NCBI RefSeq assembly: GCF_016093545.1
Contig: NZ_JADKYX010000019.1
Location: forward strand, 1 to 64,000
From: Massilia rhizosphaerae
GTDB lineage: Bacteria; Pseudomonadota; Gammaproteobacteria; Burkholderiales; Burkholderiaceae_D
Direction of reading: 5' to 3'
DNA: 64,000 bases
The position numbers and the translations under genes are program-made. Below are positions 46,360-55,011 of the stretch, one piece after another. The stretch's first letter is position 1. Each line of letters opens with the position of its first letter. The notes under the pieces were generated by a model, which did no database searches, was not told the origin of the DNA, and was given only the letters and a program-made list of their open reading frames with translations.

Positions 46360-47373
46360 ATGATGGCGACACCGGTGTTCAACTACGGCTCCGACGTCTC
46401 GGGGCTCGTCTGGGGCTTCCTGCTGAGGGACGGCGCCCAGGCGGCGTCCGTCGACGCGCGCCAGGCCGAGGACTGGTTGCGCGCGCCCGTCCCCGGCCAG
46501 TTCGTTTGGCTGCACTTCAATCTGTCCAACGCGGCCAGCGAGCGCTGGCTGCGCGCCCACGCCGGCCTGCCCGACGAATTCTACGAGACCCTGCACCAGG
46601 GCTCGCGCTCCACCCGCATCGAGATGGCGGACGATGCGCTGATCGCGGTCGTCAACGACGTCCTCCACAATTTTTCCGTCGACGCGGCCGAGATCTCGAC
46701 CTTGTGGGTGCACGTGACGCCGCGCGCCGTCATCACCGCGCGCCGCAAGCCGCTGGAATCCATCGAACGCCTGCGCCAGGACGTGCTGCAGGGCGCGCCG
46801 CTGCGATCAAGCGTCGAGCTGCTCGTGCACCTGCTGCGCGACCAGGCCGACGTCCTCGTCAACATCGTGCGCGACGCCGTGGCGCGGGTCGACGCGGCGG
46901 AAGATCAACTGCTGGCCGGGCGCCTCACGCGCCGGCGCGAAGACCTGGGCGCGCTGCGCCGCGTGCTCGTGCGGCTGCAACGGCTGCTGGCGCCGGAGCC
47001 GGCCGCCCTGTTCCGCCTGCTGCAGCGGCCGCCCGCCTGGGTGGCGCCGGAAGACCGCCAGGAGCTGCGCCAGGCGACCGAGGAATTCACGGTCGTGCTG
47101 TCCGACCTCGCCGCGCTGCAGGAACGCATCAAGCTGCTGCAGGAAGAGATCGCGGCCCGGGTCAACGAAGACAATAACCGCAGCCTGTTCCTGCTGACCA
47201 TCGTGACGGTGATGGCCCTGCCGATCAACCTGATCGCGGGCCTGCTGGGCATGAACGTGGGCGGCGTGCCCCTGTCCCGGCACCCGCACGGGTTCTGGGT
47301 CGTGCTGGGCTTCACGGCCCTCGTGACGGGCGCCCTCGCCTGGCTGTTGCTGCGGCTGCAACGCCCGCGCTGA
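46360..47373 (+). CDS. CorA/ZntB family divalent metal transporter
   Basis: About 337 residues. A long cytoplasmic helical domain is followed by two C-terminal membrane helices with the pore signature GLLGMNVGGVP between them (GMN motif), then HPHGFWVVLGFTALVTGALA. The N-terminal YGSDVSGLVWGFLLRDG is typical of the ZntB subgroup rather than Mg-specific CorA. Members carry Zn, Mg or other divalent ions as pentamers. Several in-frame ATGs occur (46330, 46351, 46360, 46363); those before ATPVFNYG fit the family best. It is unrelated to its pectin neighbours and reads in the same direction after a 61-bp gap. Confidence 0.88.
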   Translation: MMATPVFNYGSDVSGLVWGFLLRDGAQAASVDARQAEDWLRAPVPGQFVWLHFNLSNAASERWLRAHAGLPDEFYETLHQGSRSTRIEMADDALIAVVNDVLHNFSVDAAEISTLWVHVTPRAVITARRKPLESIERLRQDVLQGAPLRSSVELLVHLLRDQADVLVNIVRDAVARVDAAEDQLLAGRLTRRREDLGALRRVLVRLQRLLAPEPAALFRLLQRPPAWVAPEDRQELRQATEEFTVVLSDLAALQERIKLLQEEIAARVNEDNNRSLFLLTIVTVMALPINLIAGLLGMNVGGVPLSRHPHGFWVVLGFTALVTGALAWLLLRLQRPR

Positions 47374-47609
47374 GCCTTAACATGCCTTTACCATACGAAA
47401 ACAAGATACGAGGCCTTGCATTGAGCATAACTCGTTTTCCGGCGCCACGCTAAGCTACTTTCCTCAGGAAAAGTCCGCACGCCAGGGCAGCCGTGCGCGG
47501 CGCCGCCGACGGTAGAATGGCCCAAACACCGGCGCCAGCCTCTGCTTCCACCGGTCCGCTCGCCGCACCATCTGCGGCTTTCCGTCCATCCGAATCGCAG
47601 AAGAAGACC

Positions 47610-48668
47610 ATGTTCAATCCATCCGACCATCCGCACCGCCGCTACAACCCACTCATGGGCGACTGGGTCCTCGTGTCCCCGCACCGCGCCAAGCGGCCGT
47701 GGCAGGGGCAGCAGGAAGCCGTCGACCGCTCGGCCAAGCCGTCGCACGACCCGACCTGCTACCTGTGCCCGGGCAATACCCGCGTCAACGGCGAAAAGAA
47801 CCCCGACTACACGGGCACCTACGTGTTCGAGAACGACTTCGCGGCGCTGATGCCGGACACCCCGGAAGCCGCGCCCGGCGCCGACCCGCTGTTCCAGACG
47901 ATGAGCGCGCGCGGCACGAGCCGTGTGATCTGCTTCTCGCCGGACCACGCCAAGTCGCTGCCGCAGCTGACGCTGCCGGCCATCGAAGGCGTCATCGACA
48001 CGTGGTGCGCGCAGGCCGCGGAGCTGGGCGCCAAGTACCGCTGGGTCCAGGTGTTCGAGAACAAGGGCGCCGTGATGGGCTGCTCGAACCCGCACCCGCA
48101 CGGCCAGATCTGGGCCACGAGCTATGTCCCGAACCTGCCGGCCGCGGAAGACCGCCAGCAACAAGCGTATCACGCCGAACAGGGCCGCCGCCTGCTGCTG
48201 GACGTGGCCGAGCGCGAGATCGCCGCCCGCGAACGCGTCGTCGTCGAGACCGAGCACTGGGTCGCCATCGTCCCGTACTGGGCCGCGTGGCCGTTCGAGA
48301 CGCTGGTCCTGCCCCGCTTTGCCGTGCGGCGCCTGGAAGAACTGCAGCCGGCGCAGCGCGCCGACCTGGCCGCGCTGCTGAAACGCCTGACAACGCGCTA
48401 CGACAACCTGTTCCAGACGTCCTTCCCGTACTCGATGGGCTGGCATGGCGCGCCGTACGGCGTGTCCGATGCCGACGCGGAAGGCTGGCAACTGCACGCC
48501 CACTTCTACCCTCCGCTGCTGCGCTCCGCGTCGGTGCGCAAGTTCATGGTCGGCTTCGAGATGCTGGCCGAAGCCCAGCGCGACCTGACCCCGGAACAAG
48601 CGGCCGAGCGCCTGCGCGCGCAGTCCGAAGTGCACTACCTCGACACCGAATCCAATCAAACGACCTGA
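47610..48668 (+). CDS. galT: galactose-1-phosphate uridylyltransferase
   Basis: A 352-residue Leloir-pathway enzyme. The active-site motif SNPHPHGQIWA contains the nucleophilic His; CYLCPGN with nearby Cys provides the zinc site, and HAHFYPPLLRS is the second His cluster. It converts galactose-1-phosphate and UDP-glucose to UDP-galactose and glucose-1-phosphate. The start at 47610 follows AGAAGACC; the frame upstream to 47493 lacks family sequence. galK follows after 1 bp. In this window the galactose source may be galactan side chains of pectin (inference). There are 236 bp without genes upstream. Confidence 0.95.
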   Translation: MFNPSDHPHRRYNPLMGDWVLVSPHRAKRPWQGQQEAVDRSAKPSHDPTCYLCPGNTRVNGEKNPDYTGTYVFENDFAALMPDTPEAAPGADPLFQTMSARGTSRVICFSPDHAKSLPQLTLPAIEGVIDTWCAQAAELGAKYRWVQVFENKGAVMGCSNPHPHGQIWATSYVPNLPAAEDRQQQAYHAEQGRRLLLDVAEREIAARERVVVETEHWVAIVPYWAAWPFETLVLPRFAVRRLEELQPAQRADLAALLKRLTTRYDNLFQTSFPYSMGWHGAPYGVSDADAEGWQLHAHFYPPLLRSASVRKFMVGFEMLAEAQRDLTPEQAAERLRAQSEVHYLDTESNQTT

Positions 48669-48669
48669 C

Positions 48670-49845
48670 ATGCAAGATAACCGCCTCATTTCCCGCAACG
48701 ACCGTACCGCCGCCGCCTTCGAAACCGCATTCGGCGCCGCGCCCACGCTGTTCGTGCAAGCCCCCGGCCGCGTCAACCTGATCGGCGAGCACACCGACTA
48801 CAACGACGGCCTCGTGCTCCCGTGCGCCATCGACTACCGCACCGCCATCGCGGCCAAGCCGCGCGCTGACCGCAAGGTGCGCGTGATCGCGGCCGACTAC
48901 GGCGACGCGCTCGACGAAATCGACCTGGACGCCCCCATCGAACGGGTGGCCCAGCCGATGTGGGCCAACTACGTGCGCGGCATGATCGACCAGTTCGTGA
49001 AGCGCGGCCTGCCCGTGCAAGGCATGGACCTCGCCATCGCGGGCGACGTGCCGCAGGGCGCGGGCCTGTCGTCGTCGGCGTCGCTGTCGGTGGCCGTCGG
49101 CCGCCTGTTCGCCACCCTGCCCGGCTTCGAAGCCTTGTCGCCGATCGACATCGCCCTGATCGCGCAAGCGTCGGAAAACGACTTCGTCGGCACCAAGTGC
49201 GGCAATATGGACCAGATCAGCTCCGCCTGCGGCGTGGCCGGCCACGCGCTGCTGATCGACTGCCGCTCGCTGGAGGTGAAGCCCGTACCGGTGCCGGACA
49301 ACGCCGCCATCATGATCTTCAACTCCAACGTGACGCGCGGCCTCGTCGACAGCGCCTACAACGTGCGGCGCGAACAGTGCGAAGCGGCCGCCCGCCACTT
49401 CGGCATCCCCGCCCTGCGCGACCTCGACCTCGCCACGCTCGAAGCGCGCGCGGCCGAACTGGACCCGGTCGTGCTGCGCCGCGCGCGCCACGTGGTGACG
49501 GAAGACGACCGCGTGCTGGCCGCCGCCGCCGCGCTGGCGTCCGGCGACCTGGAACGCCTGGGCGAGCTGATGGCCGCGTCGCACGCGTCGATGCGCGACG
49601 ATTTCGAGATCACCGTGCCCCCGATCGACAATCTCGTCGACATCGTCAAGCGCGTTGTCAAGCAGCAGGGCGGCGTGCGCATGACGGGCGGCGGCTTCGG
49701 CGGCTGCGTGGTGGCCGTCGTGCCGCATGCGCTGGTCGAGGCAGCCCGTGCCGCCGTCGAGCGCGAGTACCGTTCGCCGGACGGCAAGCCGGCCACGATC
49801 TACGTCTGCAAGCCGGCCGCCGGCGCCGGTAAAGTCACCCCATGA
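48670..49845 (+). CDS. galK: galactokinase
   Basis: A 391-residue GHMP kinase that phosphorylates galactose at C1. The galactokinase signature GRVNLIGEHTDYNDGLVLP is near residue 36, the ATP-binding motif QGAGLSSSASLSVAVGR near 120, and the third GHMP motif TGGGFGGCVVAV near the C-terminus. It starts 1 bp after galT, and its own TGA overlaps the ATG of the aldo/keto reductase (ATGA), giving a three-gene coupled unit. No galE or mutarotase is in the unit. Confidence 0.95.
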   Translation: MQDNRLISRNDRTAAAFETAFGAAPTLFVQAPGRVNLIGEHTDYNDGLVLPCAIDYRTAIAAKPRADRKVRVIAADYGDALDEIDLDAPIERVAQPMWANYVRGMIDQFVKRGLPVQGMDLAIAGDVPQGAGLSSSASLSVAVGRLFATLPGFEALSPIDIALIAQASENDFVGTKCGNMDQISSACGVAGHALLIDCRSLEVKPVPVPDNAAIMIFNSNVTRGLVDSAYNVRREQCEAAARHFGIPALRDLDLATLEARAAELDPVVLRRARHVVTEDDRVLAAAAALASGDLERLGELMAASHASMRDDFEITVPPIDNLVDIVKRVVKQQGGVRMTGGGFGGCVVAVVPHALVEAARAAVEREYRSPDGKPATIYVCKPAAGAGKVTP

Positions 49846-50840
49846 CGTACGAGGCGGCGGCCGCACGCTATGGCAGCATGCCCTATCCGCATTGCGGCAG
49901 GAGCGGCCTGCGGCTGTCCGCCGTGTCGTTGGGGTTGTGGCACAACTTCGGCGGCTTCGACGACTTCGAGCGCCAGCGCGACATCGTGCGTACGGCGTTC
50001 GACCACGGCATCACGTGCTTCGACCTCGCCAACAACTACGGCCCGCCGCCCGGATCGGCCGAAACGAATTTCGGCCGCATCCTGGCGCAGGACCTGAAAG
50101 CCTACCGCGACGAGATCGTCGTCTGCACCAAGGCCGGCTACACGATGTGGCCGGGGCCGTACGGCGACTGGGGCAGCCGCAAATACCTCGTCGCGAGCCT
50201 GGACCAGAGCCTGTCCCGCATGGGCCTGGACTACGTCGACATCTTCTATCACCACCGTCCCGACCCCGACACGCCGCTGGAAGAAACGATGGCGGCGCTG
50301 GACTGGATCGTGCGTAGCGGCCGCGCGCTGTACGCGGGCATCTCGAACTACAACGGCGAGCGCACGGCCGCTGCCGCGGCCGAGCTGCGGCGCCTGGGCA
50401 CGCCGTTCGTCATCCACCAGATGCGCTACAACATGCTCGTGCGCCAGCCGGAGTCGGACCTGTTTCCCGTGCTGGAGCGAGAAGGCATCGGCGGCATCGC
50501 CTTTTCGCCGCTGGCGCAGGGCCTGCTGACGGACCGCTATCTCGGCGGCGCGCTGCCGGCCGATTCGCGCGCGGCAGGCAAGGTCGGGTTCCTCAAGCCC
50601 GAGCACATCACGGCCGAACGCCTGCGCCTCATCGAAGCGCTGAACGACGTCGCGCGCACCGGCGGCCGCACGCTCGCGCAACTGGCGCTGGCCTGGGTGC
50701 GGCGCCAGCCGGCCATCGCGTCCGTGCTGATCGGCGCCAGCAGGCCGCAGCAAGTGCTCGATGCCGTGCGGGCCGTCGAGATGGCGCCGCTGGCCGGCGA
50801 CGAGATCGCGGCCATCGAGGCCATCCTCGCTTCGTCCTGA
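49842..50840 (+). CDS. aldo/keto reductase (YghZ/Gpr-like)
   Basis: A 332-residue NADPH-dependent (beta/alpha)8 reductase. The family catalytic tetrad is visible: Asp in CFDLANNYG with its Tyr, Lys in VVCTKAGYTMWPG, and His in YVDIFYHHRPDPD. The sequence around LGLWHNFGGFDDF and LGTPFVIHQMRYNML matches the YghZ group (L-glyceraldehyde-3-phosphate reductase). In the gal unit it could act on galactose or another aldose, but this is not decided by the sequence. Translation is coupled to galK by a 4-nt overlap. A perfect 20-bp palindrome follows the stop. Confidence 0.88.
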   Translation: MTYEAAAARYGSMPYPHCGRSGLRLSAVSLGLWHNFGGFDDFERQRDIVRTAFDHGITCFDLANNYGPPPGSAETNFGRILAQDLKAYRDEIVVCTKAGYTMWPGPYGDWGSRKYLVASLDQSLSRMGLDYVDIFYHHRPDPDTPLEETMAALDWIVRSGRALYAGISNYNGERTAAAAAELRRLGTPFVIHQMRYNMLVRQPESDLFPVLEREGIGGIAFSPLAQGLLTDRYLGGALPADSRAAGKVGFLKPEHITAERLRLIEALNDVARTGGRTLAQLALAWVRRQPAIASVLIGASRPQQVLDAVRAVEMAPLAGDEIAAIEAILASS

Positions 50841-50846
50841 ACGATG

Positions 50847-50866
50847 TCCCGGGCGCGCGCCCGGGA
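50847..50866. terminator. 20-bp perfect palindrome after gal unit
   Basis: TCCCGGGCGC and GCGCCCGGGA form an uninterrupted palindrome 6 bp after the aldo/keto reductase stop. It can fold as a GC-rich hairpin but only TT follows, so termination would be inefficient or factor-assisted. The -35 of the next gene starts directly after it. Confidence 0.45.
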
Positions 50867-50904
50867 TTGACTCGCTTCGTCACGTGGTATACGCTGTATA
50901 CCAT
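50867..50904 (+). promoter_or_regulatory. TetR promoter/operator abutting the start codon
   Basis: GGTATAC (50886-50892), GCT, GTATACC (50896-50902) is a perfect 7-bp inverted repeat, extended by T and A at its ends and touching ATG 50903. TTGACT (50867-50872) with TACGCT 17 bp later, or TATACG 15 bp later, would place the start point at or next to the ATG. The transcript may therefore be leaderless, and the palindrome is a good autoregulatory TetR operator. Confidence 0.6.
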
Positions 50905-51487
50905 GAATACCGAATCCACCAAGACGCGGCTGTTCCAGGCCGCGCGCGCACTGTTCGACGAGGAAGGCGAAGCGGGCCTCTCCATGCGCCGCATCGCCGC
51001 CGCCGTGGGCATCACGCCGATGGCGATCTACAAGCACTATGCGGACAAGGACGCGCTACTGAACGCGCTGATGCTGGACGGCTTCGTCGCGTGGGAGGCG
51101 CGCGTCGCCCGGATCGCGGCATCGGACCCCGCCGCCTGGCTGCGCGCGCTGGGCGCCGCCTTCCTCGACTTCGCGCTGACCGAACCGCGCCGCTACGAAG
51201 CCGCCTTCCTGCTGCGCGCCAGCCAGGCCCGCCAATATCCGCACGATTTCGCCGAGGGCCGGTCGCCCGTCGTGCGCCTCGCCCGCGAGCACGCGCAACG
51301 CATGCGCGCGCCCGATCCGCACGCGCCGTCGGCGGGCGACATCGTGCTCGCCCTGTCCGCGCTGTGCCAGGGCCTCGTCGGCATGTACCGCGCCGGCCGT
51401 TTCGTATCGGAAGACGAATTCCGCGCCGCCTATGTGCGGGCGGTCGACCACTGCATCCTGTCCTATTCACCGGAGCCCACCCCATGA
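50903..51487 (+). CDS. TetR/AcrR family transcriptional regulator
   Basis: A 194-residue regulator. The N-terminal helix-turn-helix is LSMRRIAAAVGITPMAIYKH followed by YADKDALLNALM, the standard TetR pattern; the C-terminal ligand domain is helical and unassigned. The start at ATG 50903 follows directly on a palindromic operator-like sequence; the frame extends upstream to 50867 only through that site. Its stop overlaps the start of the Lnt-like gene (ATGA), so regulator and membrane enzyme form one unit, which suggests it responds to something related to the envelope or that enzyme's substrate. Confidence 0.88.
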   Translation: MNTESTKTRLFQAARALFDEEGEAGLSMRRIAAAVGITPMAIYKHYADKDALLNALMLDGFVAWEARVARIAASDPAAWLRALGAAFLDFALTEPRRYEAAFLLRASQARQYPHDFAEGRSPVVRLAREHAQRMRAPDPHAPSAGDIVLALSALCQGLVGMYRAGRFVSEDEFRAAYVRAVDHCILSYSPEPTP

Positions 51488-52848
51488 TCGCATTCGCTTG
51501 CGCCCTGCTCAGCGGGATGATGTATTACTTCGCCTACGGCATCGCCAACGCCTGGCTTCTCGCCTGGATCGCGCCGGTGCCCCTGCTGTGGCTCGCCTAC
51601 CGGGGCGCGCCGCGCGGGCAGGTGCTGGCCGCGTCGCTGTTCACGGCGGCCATGGGCACGGTCTATATCTTCCAGGTCTACGGCACCTACGTGCTCGTCG
51701 ACGGCATCGCGATGGCGGCCGGCAGCGGCCTGCTGCTGGGCCTCGCGCTGCTGCTGGCGCGACGGGCGCGCAGCGTGCTGCCCGGCCCGGCCGTCGTCTT
51801 CGCCTTCCCCGTGCTGTGGACCGCCTTCGAATTCGCGGAAGGATGGGTGTCGCCGCACGGCGCCTGGGGCGCACTGGGCTATACGCAGGCCGACTGGCCG
51901 GCGGCGATCCAGGTGGCGTCCGTGACGGGCGTCTACGGCGTCACGTTCCTCCTGTGCCTGTGCGCGAACGCGGTGGCGCTGGCGCTGCGGGGCGAGCGCG
52001 CGGCGGGGGCGGTCGGCGCGGCCCTGGCGGTCGCCGTCATCGGCGCCGGCTATGCGCGCCTGGCGGCGCCGCAGAGCGCGCCGCTGCGCGTCGCCGCCGT
52101 CGGGATCGTGCCCGCGCCAGGCGTGGGGCGCGCCGGGGCCGGCGAACGGTATGGGGCGGCGATCCGGTCGGCCGCCGGCCAGGGCGCGAAAGTCGTCGTC
52201 ACGCCCGAGACGGATATCGCAAGCGATGCGCTGGCCCCCGTGCGGACGGCGGCCGCGGAGACCGGGACGCTCGTCGTCGCCGGCACGCTCAACCGGTCGC
52301 CGCAACGGAACATGGCGGTCGTCTTCGCGCCCGGCAAGCCGGCGTTCGCGTACGACAAGCGCCACCTCCTGCTGCCCGGCGAAGCCGTCTTCACGCCGGG
52401 CACCAAGCCGGGCCTGATCGGCGACGGCATGGCCACCGCCATCTGCAAGGACCTGGACTTCCCGCGCACGATCCGCGCCGACGCCGAAAACGGCATCCGC
52501 CTGATGATCGTGCCGGCGAACGACTTCACGCTGGACGGCTGGATGCACGCGCGCCAGGCGATCATGCGCGGCGTGGAGAACGGCTTCGCCATGCTGCGCG
52601 TCGCCGCGCACGGCCTCGCGACGGTGTCGGACGACCGGGGCCGCGTCCTCGCGCGCGCCGAGGTCGGCCAGCCGGGCGTCGCCGTCGCGTCGGCCGACGT
52701 CCCGCTCGGCACCGGCCCCACCTGGTACACGCGCCACGGCGACTGGTTCGCGTGGCTGTGCGTCGCGCTGGCTAGCGGGACGGCGGCGTTGTCCTGGCGG
52801 CGAACCACATCGCCAGCGCCGATCCGGACAGGTTGTGCCACACGCTGA
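51484..52848 (+). CDS. apolipoprotein N-acyltransferase-like nitrilase-fold membrane protein
   Basis: A 454-residue protein with about six N-terminal membrane segments (MIAFACALLSGMMYYFAYG; WTAFEFAEGWVSPHGAWGAL) and a C-terminal carbon-nitrogen hydrolase domain. The triad is Glu in VVTPETD, Lys in AYDKRHLLLPGE and Cys in AICKDLDFPR. GALGYTQADWPAAIQVASVT is the Lnt-type linker. It is shorter than housekeeping Lnt of about 500 residues and lies next to a TetR regulator rather than corC/ybeX, so it is probably a specialised paralogue acting on another amine or thioester acyl chain (inference). Its 3' end overlaps the convergent symporter gene by 77 bp. Confidence 0.82.
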   Translation: MIAFACALLSGMMYYFAYGIANAWLLAWIAPVPLLWLAYRGAPRGQVLAASLFTAAMGTVYIFQVYGTYVLVDGIAMAAGSGLLLGLALLLARRARSVLPGPAVVFAFPVLWTAFEFAEGWVSPHGAWGALGYTQADWPAAIQVASVTGVYGVTFLLCLCANAVALALRGERAAGAVGAALAVAVIGAGYARLAAPQSAPLRVAAVGIVPAPGVGRAGAGERYGAAIRSAAGQGAKVVVTPETDIASDALAPVRTAAAETGTLVVAGTLNRSPQRNMAVVFAPGKPAFAYDKRHLLLPGEAVFTPGTKPGLIGDGMATAICKDLDFPRTIRADAENGIRLMIVPANDFTLDGWMHARQAIMRGVENGFAMLRVAAHGLATVSDDRGRVLARAEVGQPGVAVASADVPLGTGPTWYTRHGDWFAWLCVALASGTAALSWRRTTSPAPIRTGCATR

Positions 52849-53710
52849 ACAACGCGCTCGGCACGGCCGCCAGCGGACTGAAATGCGCGGCCGCCAGTGC
52901 GGCGCCGAGGCCGGAATTCTGCATGCCGGTCTCGAACATCACGGCCTTGCGCTTCGCGAGGTCCATGCCGAACAGCCGGGCGAACGCATAACCCAGCGCG
53001 AAGCCGAGCAGGTTATGCAGGATGACGGCCGCGAACATCAACGGTCCGTTCGTCAGCAGCTTCGCCTGGTTCAACGCGACGATGATCGCGATGATCAGCA
53101 CGATCGCCGCCGTCGACACGAGCGGCAACGCCTTCACGCTGGCCGCCGCCTGCTTGCGGAACAGCGTCTTGGCGACGACGCCGAGCGCGATCGGCAGGAT
53201 CACGACCTGCACGATGTCCCTGAACAGTGACGCCGCATGAATATCCATCCACGCGCCGGCGAGCAGCGACACGAGCGCCGGCGTCGCGAACGGCGCGATC
53301 AGGGTGGACACGGCGCCGATCGACACGCCGAGCGCGACGTCGCCCCGCGACAGGAACGTCATCACGTTGGACGCGGTGCCGCTCGGGCAGCAACCGACGA
53401 GGATCACGCCGACGGCGATCTCGGGCGGCAGGCGCAGCGCAACGGCGAGCAGGTACGCGATGCCGGGCATGATGAGATAGTGCCCGACGACGCCGATCGC
53501 CACGTCGCGGGGCCGCCGGAGCACGTCGCGAAAATCTTCCGCCGACAAGGTGAGCCCCATGCCGAACATGACGACGCCGAGCAGCGGCGCGATCCAGCCC
53601 TTGTAGCCGACGAACAGCGCCGGTGCGAAGAATCCGAGACCCGCGAACAGCAGGACCCACACCGAAAAGGTCTTGCCGACGAAGGCGCCGGCTTTTTCTA
53701 CTGCGTTCAC
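52772..53710 (-). CDS. bile acid:sodium symporter (BASS) family transporter
   Basis: A 312-residue membrane protein with about ten hydrophobic segments. VGCCPSGTASNVMTFLSRGD is the conserved crossover motif, and GMQNSGLGAALAA the second sodium-site helix. The form is closest to the PanS/YocS branch, whose members carry organic anions such as ketopantoate with sodium; bile salts are not implied. It begins MNAVEKAGAFVG at 53710. The last 77 bp are shared with the 3' end of the convergent Lnt-like gene. YceI follows upstream in the same direction after a 78-bp gap. Confidence 0.88.
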   Translation of the reverse strand: MNAVEKAGAFVGKTFSVWVLLFAGLGFFAPALFVGYKGWIAPLLGVVMFGMGLTLSAEDFRDVLRRPRDVAIGVVGHYLIMPGIAYLLAVALRLPPEIAVGVILVGCCPSGTASNVMTFLSRGDVALGVSIGAVSTLIAPFATPALVSLLAGAWMDIHAASLFRDIVQVVILPIALGVVAKTLFRKQAAASVKALPLVSTAAIVLIIAIIVALNQAKLLTNGPLMFAAVILHNLLGFALGYAFARLFGMDLAKRKAVMFETGMQNSGLGAALAAAHFSPLAAVPSALFSVWHNLSGSALAMWFAARTTPPSR

Positions 53711-53788
53711 GCGTGGGGTCTCCTTGCCGATGATGGGACGATGGGTGCCGCATTATAGGGCCGCGCGCGCGGGCCGGGGGCGGCGCCG

Positions 53789-54469
53789 TTACGGCTTGGC
53801 GGCCGGCGTCCAGCGCCGCGCGACGATGCGGTAGCGGATGTCCAGGTCATCGGCGACGGCCAGCAGGCCGCCGCCCACCGAGAACGGCACGATGCCGAAA
53901 TCGGTCTGCTTCAGGCGCGCCGTGCCGCTCGCGGTCATCTGCGCCGCATCGACCTGCACGGCGGCCGGCAACGCCAGCCACCGCGTGACGCCGTGCAGCG
54001 TCACGGCGACGTCCAGGTGGTCCGCATCCTTCCGCTGCGCGTGCAGCGTCACCACCGGGTAGCGCTCCGCCGCCAGCACCGGACCGAGCATGTTCTTGCG
54101 CGTGCCGGCGATCGCTTCCGGCGTGCGTTCCGAAGGGATGCCCGCCACGCGCAGCAGGTCCGGCTCGTCGACGGTCAACTGGTCGGCACGGAACGACACG
54201 TCGGCGCGGCCCAGGCCGGGCGCGGCGTAACCGTCCAGCGTGTGGCTGGCCACGACGTGGTCGTGCCCGAGCCGCGCCATCAAGCCGGCGCGGCGCACCG
54301 TGACGGCGATCAGCGACGCGGCCGGGTCGACCGCGTAGACGGCGGCGCCGGAGGTTGCCGCCGCGCGGTACGAGAACGTGGCGGACGTCGGTGTCGTGGC
54401 CCGCGTCGGCGGTGCGAGCGGTTGGCCGCAGGCGGTCAGCAGGAACAATAGTGGAAGGATGCGCTTCAT
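53789..54469 (-). CDS. YceI family lipoprotein
   Basis: A 226-residue protein with a short lipoprotein signal (MKRILPLLFLLTAC, lipobox LTAC). The lipocalin-like YceI domain is recognisable from YAVDPAASLIAVTVRRAG, LARLGHDHVVASHTLDGY-type sequence, and GTARLKQTDFGIVPFSVGGG near the C-terminus. YceI proteins bind isoprenoid or similar lipid ligands in the periplasm; the biological role is often unclear. It is transcribed toward the symporter gene and could share its transcript. Confidence 0.85.
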   Translation of the reverse strand: MKRILPLLFLLTACGQPLAPPTRATTPTSATFSYRAAATSGAAVYAVDPAASLIAVTVRRAGLMARLGHDHVVASHTLDGYAAPGLGRADVSFRADQLTVDEPDLLRVAGIPSERTPEAIAGTRKNMLGPVLAAERYPVVTLHAQRKDADHLDVAVTLHGVTRWLALPAAVQVDAAQMTASGTARLKQTDFGIVPFSVGGGLLAVADDLDIRYRIVARRWTPAAKP

Positions 54470-54538
54470 GTGGCTCGGTGGGTGAGGTTCGGATGGCGGG
54501 GTTGACAGCGGTGGCGGCTTCTGGCCAGTTGCAGTCCG

Positions 54539-54829
54539 TCAGCCATTTGCAGAGCTACCTTTGCGCACGAGCTCAAACTCGTGCGGCAACATGTAAAGAC
54601 CACCGTGTCCGGTCAGCCCCGGCTCGATTTCCCAACTAACCGAAACGCTCGCTTTGTCCGGCTCCGGAAAATCGTCAATTGGGTACTCGTGATTGAGCAT
54701 CTGCGCGATGTGGACCAGTTCATCCTCTGGTAACACGTCGAGGAACTCTTGGCATATTTCCACGACGCGAACGATGTCGCCGATTTCAACCGGGTTTCCA
54801 TGCCTATCCCTCACGTTAACTCTCCCCAA
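54539..54829 (-). CDS. hypothetical 96-aa protein
   Basis: A small acidic protein that I do not recognise. It begins MGRVNVRDRHGNPVEIGDIV and ends GLYMLPHEFELVRKGSSANG, with Asp/Glu-rich sequence between (FLDVLPEDELVHIAQ). The GDIVRVV start and the YMLPHEFELVRK end resemble a small SH3-like barrel, but this is only an impression. No signal peptide or membrane segment. The sequence is less GC-rich than its neighbours, and the 182 bp beyond its start contain no clear gene, so a transferred or orphan gene is possible. Confidence 0.6.
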   Translation of the reverse strand: MGRVNVRDRHGNPVEIGDIVRVVEICQEFLDVLPEDELVHIAQMLNHEYPIDDFPEPDKASVSVSWEIEPGLTGHGGLYMLPHEFELVRKGSSANG

Positions 54830-55011
54830 CGTATATCACGATCCACAACCGCCCAATTCTGGCCGATCGGCCGACCCGGAATTTTACGCGGCGCAGCGTT
54901 CCTTGCTGGTGAGGTTGCGACCGTGCAGTCCCATTATGGCTCAGGAAAGTCTACGATACTCGCGGCGATTCAAGTCGCCAATTGCGACTGCCGCTTCCAG
55001 CCCGAAAGGCT

